From NCBI RefSeq assembly GCF_000317305.3, contig NC_023036.2, positions 372,001 through 436,000 on the forward strand: DNA of 64,000 nucleotides, written 5' to 3'. Each line of letters opens with the position of its first letter. Positions within the stretch are counted from its first letter, which is position 1. A program made the translations under genes and the position numbers. Of this stretch, positions 36,918 through 46,683 are shown piece by piece. The notes beneath the pieces were generated by a model. The model searched no databases. It saw nothing but the letters and a program-made list of their open reading frames with translations, and had not been told where the DNA came from. Source of the DNA: Mycolicibacterium neoaurum VKM Ac-1815D (lineage in GTDB: Bacteria > Actinomycetota > Actinomycetes > Mycobacteriales > Mycobacteriaceae).

Positions 36918-37020
36918 CACCAATCCTTATCAGGTGCTCACAGGGCTGTCCGGCACCGGGATCCCCCGGTGTTCGCGGTGCCGTCGCCACCGACCGCGGT
37001 ACCCGCTAGCCTTCGGAGGC

Positions 37021-37965
37021 ATGAGCGCAGGCCTTTTCGGACTCCTCGACGACGTCGCCGCCCTGGCCCGCCTTGCCGCCGCATCGGTCGACGATATCGG
37101 TGCCGCCGCCGGGCGGGCCACGGCAAAGGCGGCGGGCGTCGTCATCGACGACACCGCGGTGACACCGCAGTACGTGCAGGGAATCACCGCCGACCGCGAG
37201 TTGCCGATGATCAAGCGCATCGCCATCGGGTCGCTGCGCAACAAGCTGGTGTTCATCCTGCCCGCCGCGCTGCTGCTCAGCATCTTCGCGCCGTGGGCAC
37301 TTCCCTACCTGCTGATGGCCGGGGCGACGTTCCTGTGCTTCGAAGGCGCCGAGAAGGTGTGGGGCTGGATCTCCGGTGGTGACGGGCACGCCGCACCGGC
37401 GGCGGTGGCCGGTGAGGATGTCGAGAAGACGATGACGTCCGGGGCCATCCGCACCGACTTCATCCTGTCCGCCGAGATCATGGTCATCGCACTCAACGAG
37501 GTGGCCGAGCAGACGTTCTGGCTGCGGCTCGCCAGCCTGGTGATCGTGGCGATCGTGATCACCGCGGCGGTGTACGGCGTCGTTGCGCTGATCGTGAAGA
37601 TGGACGACGCGGGATTGGCGCTGGCACAACGCAGCTCGGCTTTCGCGCAGAAGATGGGACGCGGGTTGGTCGCCGCGATGCCCAAGGTGCTCTCCACACT
37701 GTCCATCGTCGGGACGGTGGCCATGCTGTGGGTCGGCGGTCACATCCTGCTGGCGCAGAGCTACGAGGCCGGGTTGCGGCCGCCGTACGAGTTGGTCCAC
37801 GACGCCGAACACTGGACCGCGCACGCCGTCGGCGTGTTCGAGGGCGGGGTGGCCTGGTTGGTCAACACCGGGATTTCGGCGGTGGTCGGGTTGCTGATCG
37901 GCGCCGTGGTCGCGCTGATCGTGCACGTGCTGCCGTTGGGCAAGAAGAAGGCCGCCGCGCACTAG
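37021..37965 (+). CDS. DUF808 (YedI-like) inner-membrane protein
   Basis: A 314-residue membrane protein. The N-terminus SAGLFGLLDDVAALARLAAASVDDI, the KSxGVVIDDTAVTPQYV-type segment and ELPMIKRIAIGSLRNKLV are DUF808 hallmarks. Around six to eight membrane helices follow. Function is unknown in all bacteria. I chose ATG 37021, which has GGAGG five bases upstream and a TAGCCT hexamer at 37007-37012. A further upstream in-frame codon at 36907 would run into the divergent gene's promoter. Confidence 0.87.
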   Translation: MSAGLFGLLDDVAALARLAAASVDDIGAAAGRATAKAAGVVIDDTAVTPQYVQGITADRELPMIKRIAIGSLRNKLVFILPAALLLSIFAPWALPYLLMAGATFLCFEGAEKVWGWISGGDGHAAPAAVAGEDVEKTMTSGAIRTDFILSAEIMVIALNEVAEQTFWLRLASLVIVAIVITAAVYGVVALIVKMDDAGLALAQRSSAFAQKMGRGLVAAMPKVLSTLSIVGTVAMLWVGGHILLAQSYEAGLRPPYELVHDAEHWTAHAVGVFEGGVAWLVNTGISAVVGLLIGAVVALIVHVLPLGKKKAAAH

Positions 37966-37975
37966 CCGGCCTTTC

Positions 37976-38052
37976 GCGCCGAATCTGGACAAGATTGCGA
38001 GAATTCGGGCATTCTGCGGCAACTTCTTCAGGTTCGGCGCACAGAATGCCCG
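37976..38052. repeat. two interleaved inverted repeats between DUF808 gene and katG
   Basis: GCGCCGAA (37976-37983) pairs with TTCGGCGC (38033-38040). CGGGCATTCTG (38006-38016) pairs with CAGAATGCCCG (38042-38052). Because the arms alternate, both can only form together as a pseudoknot; otherwise they are alternative hairpins. No function is known. Confidence 0.5.
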
Positions 38053-38063
38053 CAAAACCACGA

Positions 38064-38093
38064 CCAGGCCGGTTCCCGAAGGAACCGGCCTGG
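38064..38093. terminator. strong hairpin terminator, katG side
   Basis: CCAGGCCGGTTCC (38064-38076) and GGAACCGGCCTGG (38081-38093) form a perfect 13-bp stem with a CGAA loop. On the minus strand, after katG, it is followed by GGTTTTGC. It lies between convergent genes and may serve both. Confidence 0.85.
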
Positions 38094-38123
38094 ATCGAGG
38101 GCTGCAGATTGGTTCAGGTCCGC

Positions 38124-40310
<2,187 letters not shown>

Positions 40311-40346
40311 GTGGTGGATCCTTTCCGGGGCTGTCGGACTGGTTTC

Positions 40347-40799
40347 TTACTTCGAGCCGACGTGCGGCTGAAGTTCTTGTGCGGTAATGCAATCGGGGCA
40401 CAGGCCCCAGTAGATGACCTCGGCCTCGTCGATCGTGAACCCGTGGTCGTCTGCCGCGGTGAGACAGGGAGCCTCACCCACGGCGCACTCGACGTCGGCG
40501 ATGACACCGCATGAGCGGCACACGACGTGGTGGTGGTTGTCGCCGACTCTGGACTCATAGCGCGCCACCGAACCCGTGGGCTGGATGCGGCGCAGCAGGC
40601 CGGCTGCGGTCAACGCGTTGAGCGAGTCGTAGACGGTCTGATGCGAGACATCGGCGAGCTCGGCGCGCACCGCCCGGATCACCGTATCGGTGTCGGCGTG
40701 CGGATGCCGGTGCACCGCACCTAGCACCGCGATACGCGGGCGCGTCACTCGAAGCGATGCGCCCCGCAGCATCTGCTGGAAGTCCTGCGCGGTCGGCAC
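40347..40799 (-). CDS. furA: Fur-family regulator FurA
   Basis: A 150-residue repressor. The N-terminal winged helix is RVTRPRIAVLGAVHRHPHADTDTV, then SHQTVYDSLNALTAAGLLRR. The C-terminal metal sites are in NHHHVVCRSCGV and WGLCPDCI (two CxxC structural zinc pairs). FurA represses the furA-katG operon and responds to metal and peroxide. GTG start at 40799. A -35/-10 pair is placed so that the transcript would begin at this GTG. Confidence 0.93.
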   Translation of the reverse strand: MPTAQDFQQMLRGASLRVTRPRIAVLGAVHRHPHADTDTVIRAVRAELADVSHQTVYDSLNALTAAGLLRRIQPTGSVARYESRVGDNHHHVVCRSCGVIADVECAVGEAPCLTAADDHGFTIDEAEVIYWGLCPDCITAQELQPHVGSK

Positions 40800-40805
40800 A
40801 CGACG

Positions 40806-40834
40806 AGTCTGGACCCTTTTCTGGAATTAGTCAA
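40806..40834 (-). promoter_or_regulatory. furA-katG promoter, probably leaderless
   Basis: On the minus strand TTGACT (40829-40834) and CAGACT (40806-40811) have a 17-bp spacer, and only six bases separate the -10 from the GTG at 40799. The AT-rich spacer is the expected place for FurA binding. Confidence 0.6.
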
Positions 40835-40858
40835 GATAAGGATTCGGGTCGGTAGACC

Positions 40859-42040
40859 TCAGTTGGGATCGGCCGCCGTGGTCGCGATGTCGTCGCCGAA
40901 CCACTTCTTCTTGATGAGGTTGTAGGTGCCGTCCTCACGCATCTGGAACAGCATCTGGTTGACCGGCTTGCGCAGCGGACTGTCCAATCCCATCACGAAA
41001 CCCTGATCCTCGTCGTGGAATACGGGACCTGCCATCACCGCGACACCCTCACCGCGGTGGGCCACGTAGTAGCGCAGCGTCGGCGCGTCGAAGACGACCG
41101 CGTCATAACCCTCCTCGCGCAACAGGTGATACGACTCCTCGATGGTGTCGGTGAGGGTGGCGTCGATACCCATGTCCCGCAGATACTCCGCGGCGGTTGT
41201 GCCGCCTACGGTCGCGACGGACTTGTCGTAGAGATCGGCAGGTCCGGCGATCTTGGCGTCCAGTTTCGCGACGGTGAGGCTGGCACTCAGGTTCGCCGAG
41301 TAGAACGATATGAAGACGATCCCGGCGAACCCCCACAGGATCGCCAACGCCTGCGTGACGGTGCGCGTCGCCGTCGTCGCGTTCTTGCCCACCAGCGATC
41401 CGATACCCCAACCGAATGCCTGGAAGATTCCCGGCAGATACGCCCGCGCGATCACCGGTTCGGGACTGCGACGCTCGATCAGCCAATAGATGTGTGCCGG
41501 TACGACGCTGACGACGATCGCGGCACTGAGCCAGATCAGCATGGTGCGCGACAGCAGCAGGTCCAGATATCCCCCGAGGCCCGGTATCGAGGGCCGGGTG
41601 TCGTGTACCGGAACGATGATCTGCAGGCCGGCATCCAGCGTGGGATGGGAGAAGTCGAACGTGCGCTCGCGATCCGCAGTCAACGAGATGCCGCCGATCG
41701 CGACATCGGCCTGTCCGGACGCGACCGCCGACAGTTGACCCCCGACGCTGCCGACATCGACGTACTCGGTGGACCACCCGAGACGTTTGGCGATGTCATT
41801 CCACAGCTCGATGCTGAACCCGGTCAGGTCCCCGTTGCCGGTCCGCATCACGAACGGCTCGAGAGTGTGCACCGCGACGGTGGTCGATCGCGGTTCGGGT
41901 TCCTGGTCCGGGATCGGTTCGGCGACAGTCGGTGCGGCGGCCAACAGCGCCGCGCCGGCCAGTACCAACAGCCATGCGGCCAGACGTGGTATCCGGCCCC
42001 GGGCGGTTGGCGATGTCGGTTGGTCTGGTGCGCTCGGCAT
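40859..42040 (-). CDS. bacterial ionotropic glutamate receptor-like ligand-gated channel
   Basis: A 393-residue protein with the GluR0-type layout. A signal/anchor segment (about 18-40) precedes the first half of a periplasmic-binding domain (about 52-160), with GGISLTADRERTFDFSHP. A membrane helix (163-187), a pore-loop-like segment (204-222), and a second helix (228-256) follow. That second helix ends in SFYSANLSASLTV, close to the SYTANLAAFLT motif of animal glutamate receptors. The second ligand-binding half (about 260-385) has DAVVFDAPTLRYYV. An amino acid is the likely ligand. The start is uncertain: ATG 42079 or GTG 42085 are alternatives. A plain ABC substrate-binding protein is excluded by the inserted pore. 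Confidence 0.83.
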   Translation of the reverse strand: MPSAPDQPTSPTARGRIPRLAAWLLVLAGAALLAAAPTVAEPIPDQEPEPRSTTVAVHTLEPFVMRTGNGDLTGFSIELWNDIAKRLGWSTEYVDVGSVGGQLSAVASGQADVAIGGISLTADRERTFDFSHPTLDAGLQIIVPVHDTRPSIPGLGGYLDLLLSRTMLIWLSAAIVVSVVPAHIYWLIERRSPEPVIARAYLPGIFQAFGWGIGSLVGKNATTATRTVTQALAILWGFAGIVFISFYSANLSASLTVAKLDAKIAGPADLYDKSVATVGGTTAAEYLRDMGIDATLTDTIEESYHLLREEGYDAVVFDAPTLRYYVAHRGEGVAVMAGPVFHDEDQGFVMGLDSPLRKPVNQMLFQMREDGTYNLIKKKWFGDDIATTAADPN

Positions 42041-42189
42041 CGTTGGTCTCGCAGTCCGGGCCGCCGGGCCCCTCGTCATCGTCACGTGCGCCAGCGCAGA
42101 ATCTGGCAACGGGCTGAACCGTGCAGCCCAGCGCCGTTCGACCATACCCCGGCCACGATGGGGCTCCCGGATCGCCGACCAGGCCCCAC

Positions 42190-42195
42190 TAGGGT
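42190..42195 (+). promoter_or_regulatory. -10 box for leaderless lipase transcript
   Basis: TAGGGT ends seven bases before the lipase ATG at 42203, the leaderless spacing seen at several other genes in the window. Confidence 0.42.
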
Positions 42196-42202
42196 GTGCA
42201 GC

Positions 42203-43387
42203 ATGGCTCTTCGACATGTCGTGCGGATTCTCGTATTGCTTTTCTCGACAATCGCATTGGCCATACCCGCGGCAGCGCAGCCGGTCGCACCGAACTGGTC
42301 GGGCTTGGATGCCCGTTTATACGCAGGACCGATCCCCGCCGCGGGCAACGTGATCGAGACCGTCGAGCTGGCCCCCGAACTGTCCCTGACCGGCGCGGGA
42401 ACCGCGTACCGGATTTTGTACTCCACCACCGATCAGCACGGCGCTCCCGCCGTGAGCACCGCGGCGGTGTTCGTCCCGCACAGCCCGGCCCCGGCGGGCG
42501 GCTACCCGGTGATCGCGTGGGCGCACGGCACCGTCGGGCTCGGTGACGACTGCACCCCGTCGGCGCTGCCACGCACGCCGCGCGACAACGAGTACCTATC
42601 GCACTGGTTGGACCAGGGTTACGTCGTGGTGGCCAGCGACTACGCCGGTCTCGGAACGCCCGGGTTGATGAGCTACCTCAACAGCGTGACCACCGCCCAC
42701 GGCGTCATCGACTCGGTCGTCGCCGCGCACAAGATGCCGCTGTCACTCTCGCCCAAGTGGGCGATCGTCGGACAGTCCCAGGGTGGTGGCGCGGCGGTGG
42801 CCAGCGCCCGGTGGGCCACCGAGTTCAGTGCCGGTAGCGGGCTGGATTATCGGGGCGTCGTCGCCACCGGGACACCGGCCAACATCCAGAAGTTCGTGGC
42901 GCAGGCCGGCCCCGACCTGCAACTGCCCGAACTCGGCCCGGTCGCCAACGCGTACACCGCCTATATCCTCGCAGCCCTGCGCGAGGCGCGGCCCGACCTG
43001 GACGTCAACAGCGTGCTGTCGCCGGCCGGCCGTCAGGCGGCCGAGCGGGCGCAGACGGTATGTGTGCACCCGCTGACCGATGAATTGGCCCACCTGAGTC
43101 CCGCCGCCATGTTCACCAAGCCGCTGCTGAGCATTCCTGGCATCGAGGACGCGCTCAACGAGTTCATGGGAACCCCGGTCACCGGTTATGACCGGCCGAT
43201 CTTCCTTGGCGTGGGTCTGCTCGATCGCGATGTGCCGCCGGCCTCGACGCTGGCGTTCTACGACCAGCTGGTGGCCAACAATCAGAACGTCGAGTTGAAG
43301 GTGTACCCCGAGGAGGACCACAGCGGAACGGTGCTGGCCTCGCTGGCGGATTCGACCCCGTTCCTGCGCAACGCTTTCGGGATCTGA
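42203..43387 (+). CDS. secreted lipase (secretory LIP family)
   Basis: A 394-residue alpha/beta hydrolase. An N-terminal signal peptide (about 1-25, cut after AAAQ) indicates export. The nucleophile Ser lies in GQSQGGGAA. An oxyanion-side motif is IAWAHGTVGLGDDC. An Asp lies in LLDRDVPP and the catalytic His in EEDHSGTV. This is the Candida-type secretory lipase family, common in mycobacteria. It probably cleaves triacylglycerols or other lipid esters outside the cytoplasm. It is divergent from the glutamate-receptor-like gene. Confidence 0.85.
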   Translation: MALRHVVRILVLLFSTIALAIPAAAQPVAPNWSGLDARLYAGPIPAAGNVIETVELAPELSLTGAGTAYRILYSTTDQHGAPAVSTAAVFVPHSPAPAGGYPVIAWAHGTVGLGDDCTPSALPRTPRDNEYLSHWLDQGYVVVASDYAGLGTPGLMSYLNSVTTAHGVIDSVVAAHKMPLSLSPKWAIVGQSQGGGAAVASARWATEFSAGSGLDYRGVVATGTPANIQKFVAQAGPDLQLPELGPVANAYTAYILAALREARPDLDVNSVLSPAGRQAAERAQTVCVHPLTDELAHLSPAAMFTKPLLSIPGIEDALNEFMGTPVTGYDRPIFLGVGLLDRDVPPASTLAFYDQLVANNQNVELKVYPEEDHSGTVLASLADSTPFLRNAFGI

Positions 43388-43393
43388 GTCTGA

Positions 43394-44179
43394 TCAGGTG
43401 CGGCGGGGCTCTATGAGTACGGCGAATCCGTCGAGGATTCTGGCGAGCCCGAAATCGTAGGCGTGCCCAGCGTCGTAGGCGCTGTGGTGTGTCTGCCCGG
43501 CCGCCGCGCCGACCCGGACGGCCAGCGGGTAACGCTCGGCGTCGAGGACGCCTTCCAACAGCGGACCGACCCGCTGCCACCACTGGTCGTCGGATTCACC
43601 GCTGTCCTCGGCTGCGGCGCGGGACGCGGTCGCGATCCGCGATACCGAGTCGACGAAGCCGAGTAGGTGGGTCAGGGCCGCGTCCATCTCCAGATCGGTC
43701 AGACCGAGGCCGTCGAAGGCGCTCAATTCGTGTTCGTATTTGGCCATCATCCCCGGGCCGAGCGGCGGCCGGGTGGTGGGTAGACCGACGACCCATCGGT
43801 GGCGGGCCAGCATCGCCCGATTCTCGTCCGCGATGGCCGAAACCTTTTCTCGCCAAGACATTCCGGTGAGGTCGGTGCGCGGCATCTGTTGGTAGACGGC
43901 ATCGAGCATCAGGTCCAGCAGCTCGGCCTTGCCCGGTACGTAGGTGTAGATGGCCATCGGCGCCGCGCCCAGCGCGCCGGCCACCGCGCGGATCGTCAAC
44001 TGGCCCAGCCCCTGCTCGTCGGCGATCCCGATGGCGGCCTCCACCACCTGATCGACGGTCATGCGCTGTCGTGGACCACGCATCGGCTTGCCCGAGGACC
44101 GGCGCCACAGCAACTCGAGGGTGCGCACCGGGTCTCCGGCGCTGGAGCGCACCTTGTCGCTGGGCAATGGCCGACCCAC
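43394..44179 (-). CDS. TetR-family regulator with TetR_C-type C-terminal domain
   Basis: A 261-residue regulator. The HTH is at about residues 40-90 (MTVDQVVEAAIGIADEQGLGQLTIRAVAGALGAAPMAIYTYVPGK). The C-terminal region of about 150 residues resembles that of classical TetR. The long N-terminal extension before residue 33 is unusual; MRGPRQRMTVDQ at residue 33 is an alternative start. It is divergent from the NTF2-like gene, with a 27-bp near-palindrome between them that is a convincing operator. Confidence 0.85.
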   Translation of the reverse strand: MGRPLPSDKVRSSAGDPVRTLELLWRRSSGKPMRGPRQRMTVDQVVEAAIGIADEQGLGQLTIRAVAGALGAAPMAIYTYVPGKAELLDLMLDAVYQQMPRTDLTGMSWREKVSAIADENRAMLARHRWVVGLPTTRPPLGPGMMAKYEHELSAFDGLGLTDLEMDAALTHLLGFVDSVSRIATASRAAAEDSGESDDQWWQRVGPLLEGVLDAERYPLAVRVGAAAGQTHHSAYDAGHAYDFGLARILDGFAVLIEPRRT

Positions 44180-44220
44180 CTTTCGCTGTCCGTCGATCGT
44201 AGACGGCCGCGAGATATCTC

Positions 44221-44247
44221 CGTACTGTGTACGACGTACGCTGTACG
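44221..44247. promoter_or_regulatory. 27-bp palindromic operator between tetR-type gene and NTF2-like gene
   Basis: The site reads CGTACTGTGTACG-A-CGTACGCTGTACG; 11 of 13 base pairs are complementary around the central A at 44234. It lies 25 bp upstream of the NTF2-like ATG and 42 bp upstream of the TetR start, where bound repressor would block both. Confidence 0.6.
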
Positions 44248-44271
44248 CTGTTAAACGACCGAGGAGAGCTC

Positions 44272-44694
44272 ATGACCGCGCCCAGCACCGGCAACACCGC
44301 ATCGACGGGTTACACCCCGAGTCCCACCGACGTCGCCGGTGTCCTGGCCTGGTTCGAGAATTTCGATGCCCTTGCCGTGGCCAAGGATGTCGAGGCAATG
44401 GCCGATCAGGCGATGTTCCCCCTCAACGAGGTCAGCGACGGCAAGGCCGAGTCCTATGACCGCGCCCGCTACATCGCACAGATGACCTCCGAGCTCGGTG
44501 GCTCAGAACAGGTCGACATGGTCTCGGTCCGCACACCGACCTTCCTGAACGAGAATCTGGTCTTCGTCGTCACCGACGCCACGATCACGGTGGGCGATTC
44601 CAGCCAGCAGGTGCGTTACGGCGACCTGCTGGTGAAATGTGCGGGCGATTGGAAGTTCCAGACGATGGTGCAGGGCGGCTGGACCGACTTCTGA
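44272..44694 (+). CDS. NTF2-like (SnoaL/DUF4440-type) protein
   Basis: A 140-residue protein with a helix (VAGVLAWFENFDALAVAKDVEAMADQAM), then a strand-rich half ending WKFQTMVQGGWTDF. This is the cone-shaped NTF2 fold of small-ligand-binding or isomerase proteins. No catalytic residues can be assigned. The ATG at 44272 has GAGGAGAG just upstream, which decides it over the in-frame codon at 44227. It is divergent from, and probably repressed by, the TetR-family protein. Confidence 0.72.
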   Translation: MTAPSTGNTASTGYTPSPTDVAGVLAWFENFDALAVAKDVEAMADQAMFPLNEVSDGKAESYDRARYIAQMTSELGGSEQVDMVSVRTPTFLNENLVFVVTDATITVGDSSQQVRYGDLLVKCAGDWKFQTMVQGGWTDF

Positions 44695-44800
44695 AGGCAG
44701 GGGCGCCGCGCAACCGCTTGCGCGGCGCCCGGTGGCCATCCGTCCGTTTCCCGGCATTTCCCAACGGGTGCATCATCCGGTAGGAACATGGACAATCGGG

Positions 44801-45790
44801 ATGCCGGAATGGGGACTTGGCGGGGGCGAGGTGGTGGTGCCGGTATTGAATACGGTGCTGCGCCGCCGCATCCTGCTGATCTATCTGACGGTCTGCCTGT
44901 TCTTCTACGCGCTCGCGATACTGAGCTCGCTCGGACGGTCCGACGCGTGGGGTGAATGGATCGCCACATCGCTGGTCGGGATCGGATTGCTGGCCGCGCT
45001 CCCCCGGCCGGCCGCCGGGTGGCGCTACCGGGTGGCGTTGTTCTGCGCCTGTGCCGCGCCGCCGATCGCGCTGATCAGTCACACCGAGCTGGCCGCTCAG
45101 GTCTGGGCGCTGATCCCGTTGATCCTGATCGCCGTGTTCGTCAGGAGCTGGCACCGCACGCGGACCGCCCGGTTGGTCACGGCCGCGCTCGGTCTCGGCG
45201 CTGATGTGGGGCTGCTGATAGCGCCCGCCCCGGTCCCGCCGCTGTGGTTGCTGATGTTCCCGGTCTGCATCATGGGCATCGCCGAGGTGATCGGGCTGCT
45301 GCATTCGGCCCTTCTCGATGTGGGACACCGTGATCCGCTGACCACGGTGTGGAACCGGGCAGGCCTGAATCGCGCACTCGACGATCTGTTACCCCGTGCC
45401 CGGCGACGCAAGGACGCCCTGACAGTCATCGTGTTGGACATCGACGACTTCAAGTCGGTGAACGACCGCGACGGCCACGCCGCCGGGGACACGGTCCTGA
45501 CCGAACTCGCCGCGCGCTGGACCGCCCAGGTGCCCGACGGTGCGCTCGTCACCCGACTCGGCGGCGACGAATTCGTCATCGTGCTCACCGGTTACGACGA
45601 GTCCCGGGCGCGGGTGCTCGCCGACGCGCTCAGCGGCGACGGGCCGATACGAGTGAGCAATGGTGTCGCCGTGGGAGCCGCCTACGACCCCGCCGCTTTC
45701 GCCGGTCTGCTGGCCGCCGCGGACCGCGATCTCTACCTGGCCAAGGGCAACAAACCTCGTCCGCCGGCGGATGAGGCGCCCGCGTGGTGA
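44801..45790 (+). CDS. membrane diguanylate cyclase (GGDEF)
   Basis: A 329-residue protein. Five to six membrane helices (about 20-170) precede a C-terminal GGDEF domain with DPLTTVWNRAGL, DIDDFKSVNDRDGH and the intact catalytic GGDEF. It would make cyclic di-GMP from two GTP. The RxxD product-inhibition site, expected five residues before GGDEF, is missing (ALVTR there). Alternative start codons lie at 44831-44837, right after a GGGGGCGAGG site. Its TGA overlaps the next ATG by one base. Confidence 0.85.
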   Translation: MPEWGLGGGEVVVPVLNTVLRRRILLIYLTVCLFFYALAILSSLGRSDAWGEWIATSLVGIGLLAALPRPAAGWRYRVALFCACAAPPIALISHTELAAQVWALIPLILIAVFVRSWHRTRTARLVTAALGLGADVGLLIAPAPVPPLWLLMFPVCIMGIAEVIGLLHSALLDVGHRDPLTTVWNRAGLNRALDDLLPRARRRKDALTVIVLDIDDFKSVNDRDGHAAGDTVLTELAARWTAQVPDGALVTRLGGDEFVIVLTGYDESRARVLADALSGDGPIRVSNGVAVGAAYDPAAFAGLLAAADRDLYLAKGNKPRPPADEAPAW

Positions 45791-46437
45791 TGACCTCGCC
45801 GGCAACGCAACTGCGCATCGACGTTGGCGATGTCTCGCTCGTCGTCCCGACGGACGCGCAACTGGCGGTGCTGGCCCGCCAGGCCGCCACACCGGGAGCG
45901 GTACTCCCCGAGAATCAGACCCACTACGTCAAGTGGATCGACGGACGCAGCCCCGAAGTGATCGAGCAGCAGCGCATCGACCGGGTCCGTACCAATCGTG
46001 ACCTCACCACGGGCCCGGGATGGACCCTCGACCTCGCCATCGTCGTGGGCGGTCGTCCCGTCGGGCTGCAAAGCCTGTCGGGTTTCGAGCAGTGGCCGCA
46101 GCGCCGGGTCGTCGGCACCACGTCGTGGTTGATCACCCCGTATCAGCGACGCGGACTGGGGACCGCGGCCCGCGCCGGCGTCCTGGAACTCGCATTCGCG
46201 AACCTGCGTGCGGAGAAGGCGAGATCGTGGGCGTTGGAGGAGAACGTCGCCAGTACGACCGTGTCGGCACGACTCGGATACCGGCTGGTCGGAGCGGAGG
46301 TGATCGTCGAGCATGGCCGACAACTCACCGAAAAGGTCTATGAACTCTGCGCTGAAGAGTGGGCGAAGTCGACGGTGCGCCTCCGGTTGAATCCGGTCGT
46401 CACCGGTGCCGAATCGCTTGCGCGTGCCGTGGGTTGA
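45790..46437 (+). CDS. GNAT family N-acetyltransferase
   Basis: A 215-residue acetyltransferase. The acetyl-CoA motif lies in WLITPYQRRGLGTAARAGVLELAF, and the later NVASTTVSARLGYRLVG is typical of the RimJ/RimL-like group. Substrate unknown. I chose ATG 45790, which shares its A with the TGA of the diguanylate cyclase gene; two in-frame GTGs at 45784 and 45787 are possible. Coupling to the cyclase does not by itself indicate related function. Confidence 0.8.
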   Translation: MTSPATQLRIDVGDVSLVVPTDAQLAVLARQAATPGAVLPENQTHYVKWIDGRSPEVIEQQRIDRVRTNRDLTTGPGWTLDLAIVVGGRPVGLQSLSGFEQWPQRRVVGTTSWLITPYQRRGLGTAARAGVLELAFANLRAEKARSWALEENVASTTVSARLGYRLVGAEVIVEHGRQLTEKVYELCAEEWAKSTVRLRLNPVVTGAESLARAVG

Positions 46438-46509
46438 CGTCGTCCGCTGAACACGCTCTGTTCAAAAGGATTTCAACTGCCATATCTCGCCGGTGACCCT
46501 CCACCCCCC

Positions 46510-46515
46510 TATCGT
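46510..46515 (+). promoter_or_regulatory. -10 box for the small Cys-rich gene
   Basis: TATCGT ends seven bases before the GTG at 46523, the leaderless pattern; this is the main support for that small gene. Confidence 0.38.
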
Positions 46516-46522
46516 CGGTAAC

Positions 46523-46678
46523 GTGCCGTCCACGGATGAGCGTTCCGAATCACCGCCGGAGGCCGAGCAATCCACCGAGCGACCACGGGTGCGCACCGGT
46601 GACGTGCGGCGCGCCGCCCAACGGTGCCCGTGCGGGCTGGAGCTGTCCCTGACCGGGATCTGCGTCAACTGCGACTGA
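46523..46678 (+). CDS. small zinc-ribbon-like protein
   Basis: A 51-residue protein. An acidic, Pro/Glu-rich N-terminus is followed by RCPCGLELSLTGICVNCD, where CxC and CxxC could bind one zinc. I do not recognise a family. The GTG start is supported by a TATCGT -10 hexamer with seven-base spacing. The stop lies five bases before the end of the convergent GAP-family gene. The cysteine pattern argues for a real gene, but its small size keeps confidence moderate. Confidence 0.52.
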   Translation: MPSTDERSESPPEAEQSTERPRVRTGDVRRAAQRCPCGLELSLTGICVNCD

Positions 46679-46683
46679 GCGGG

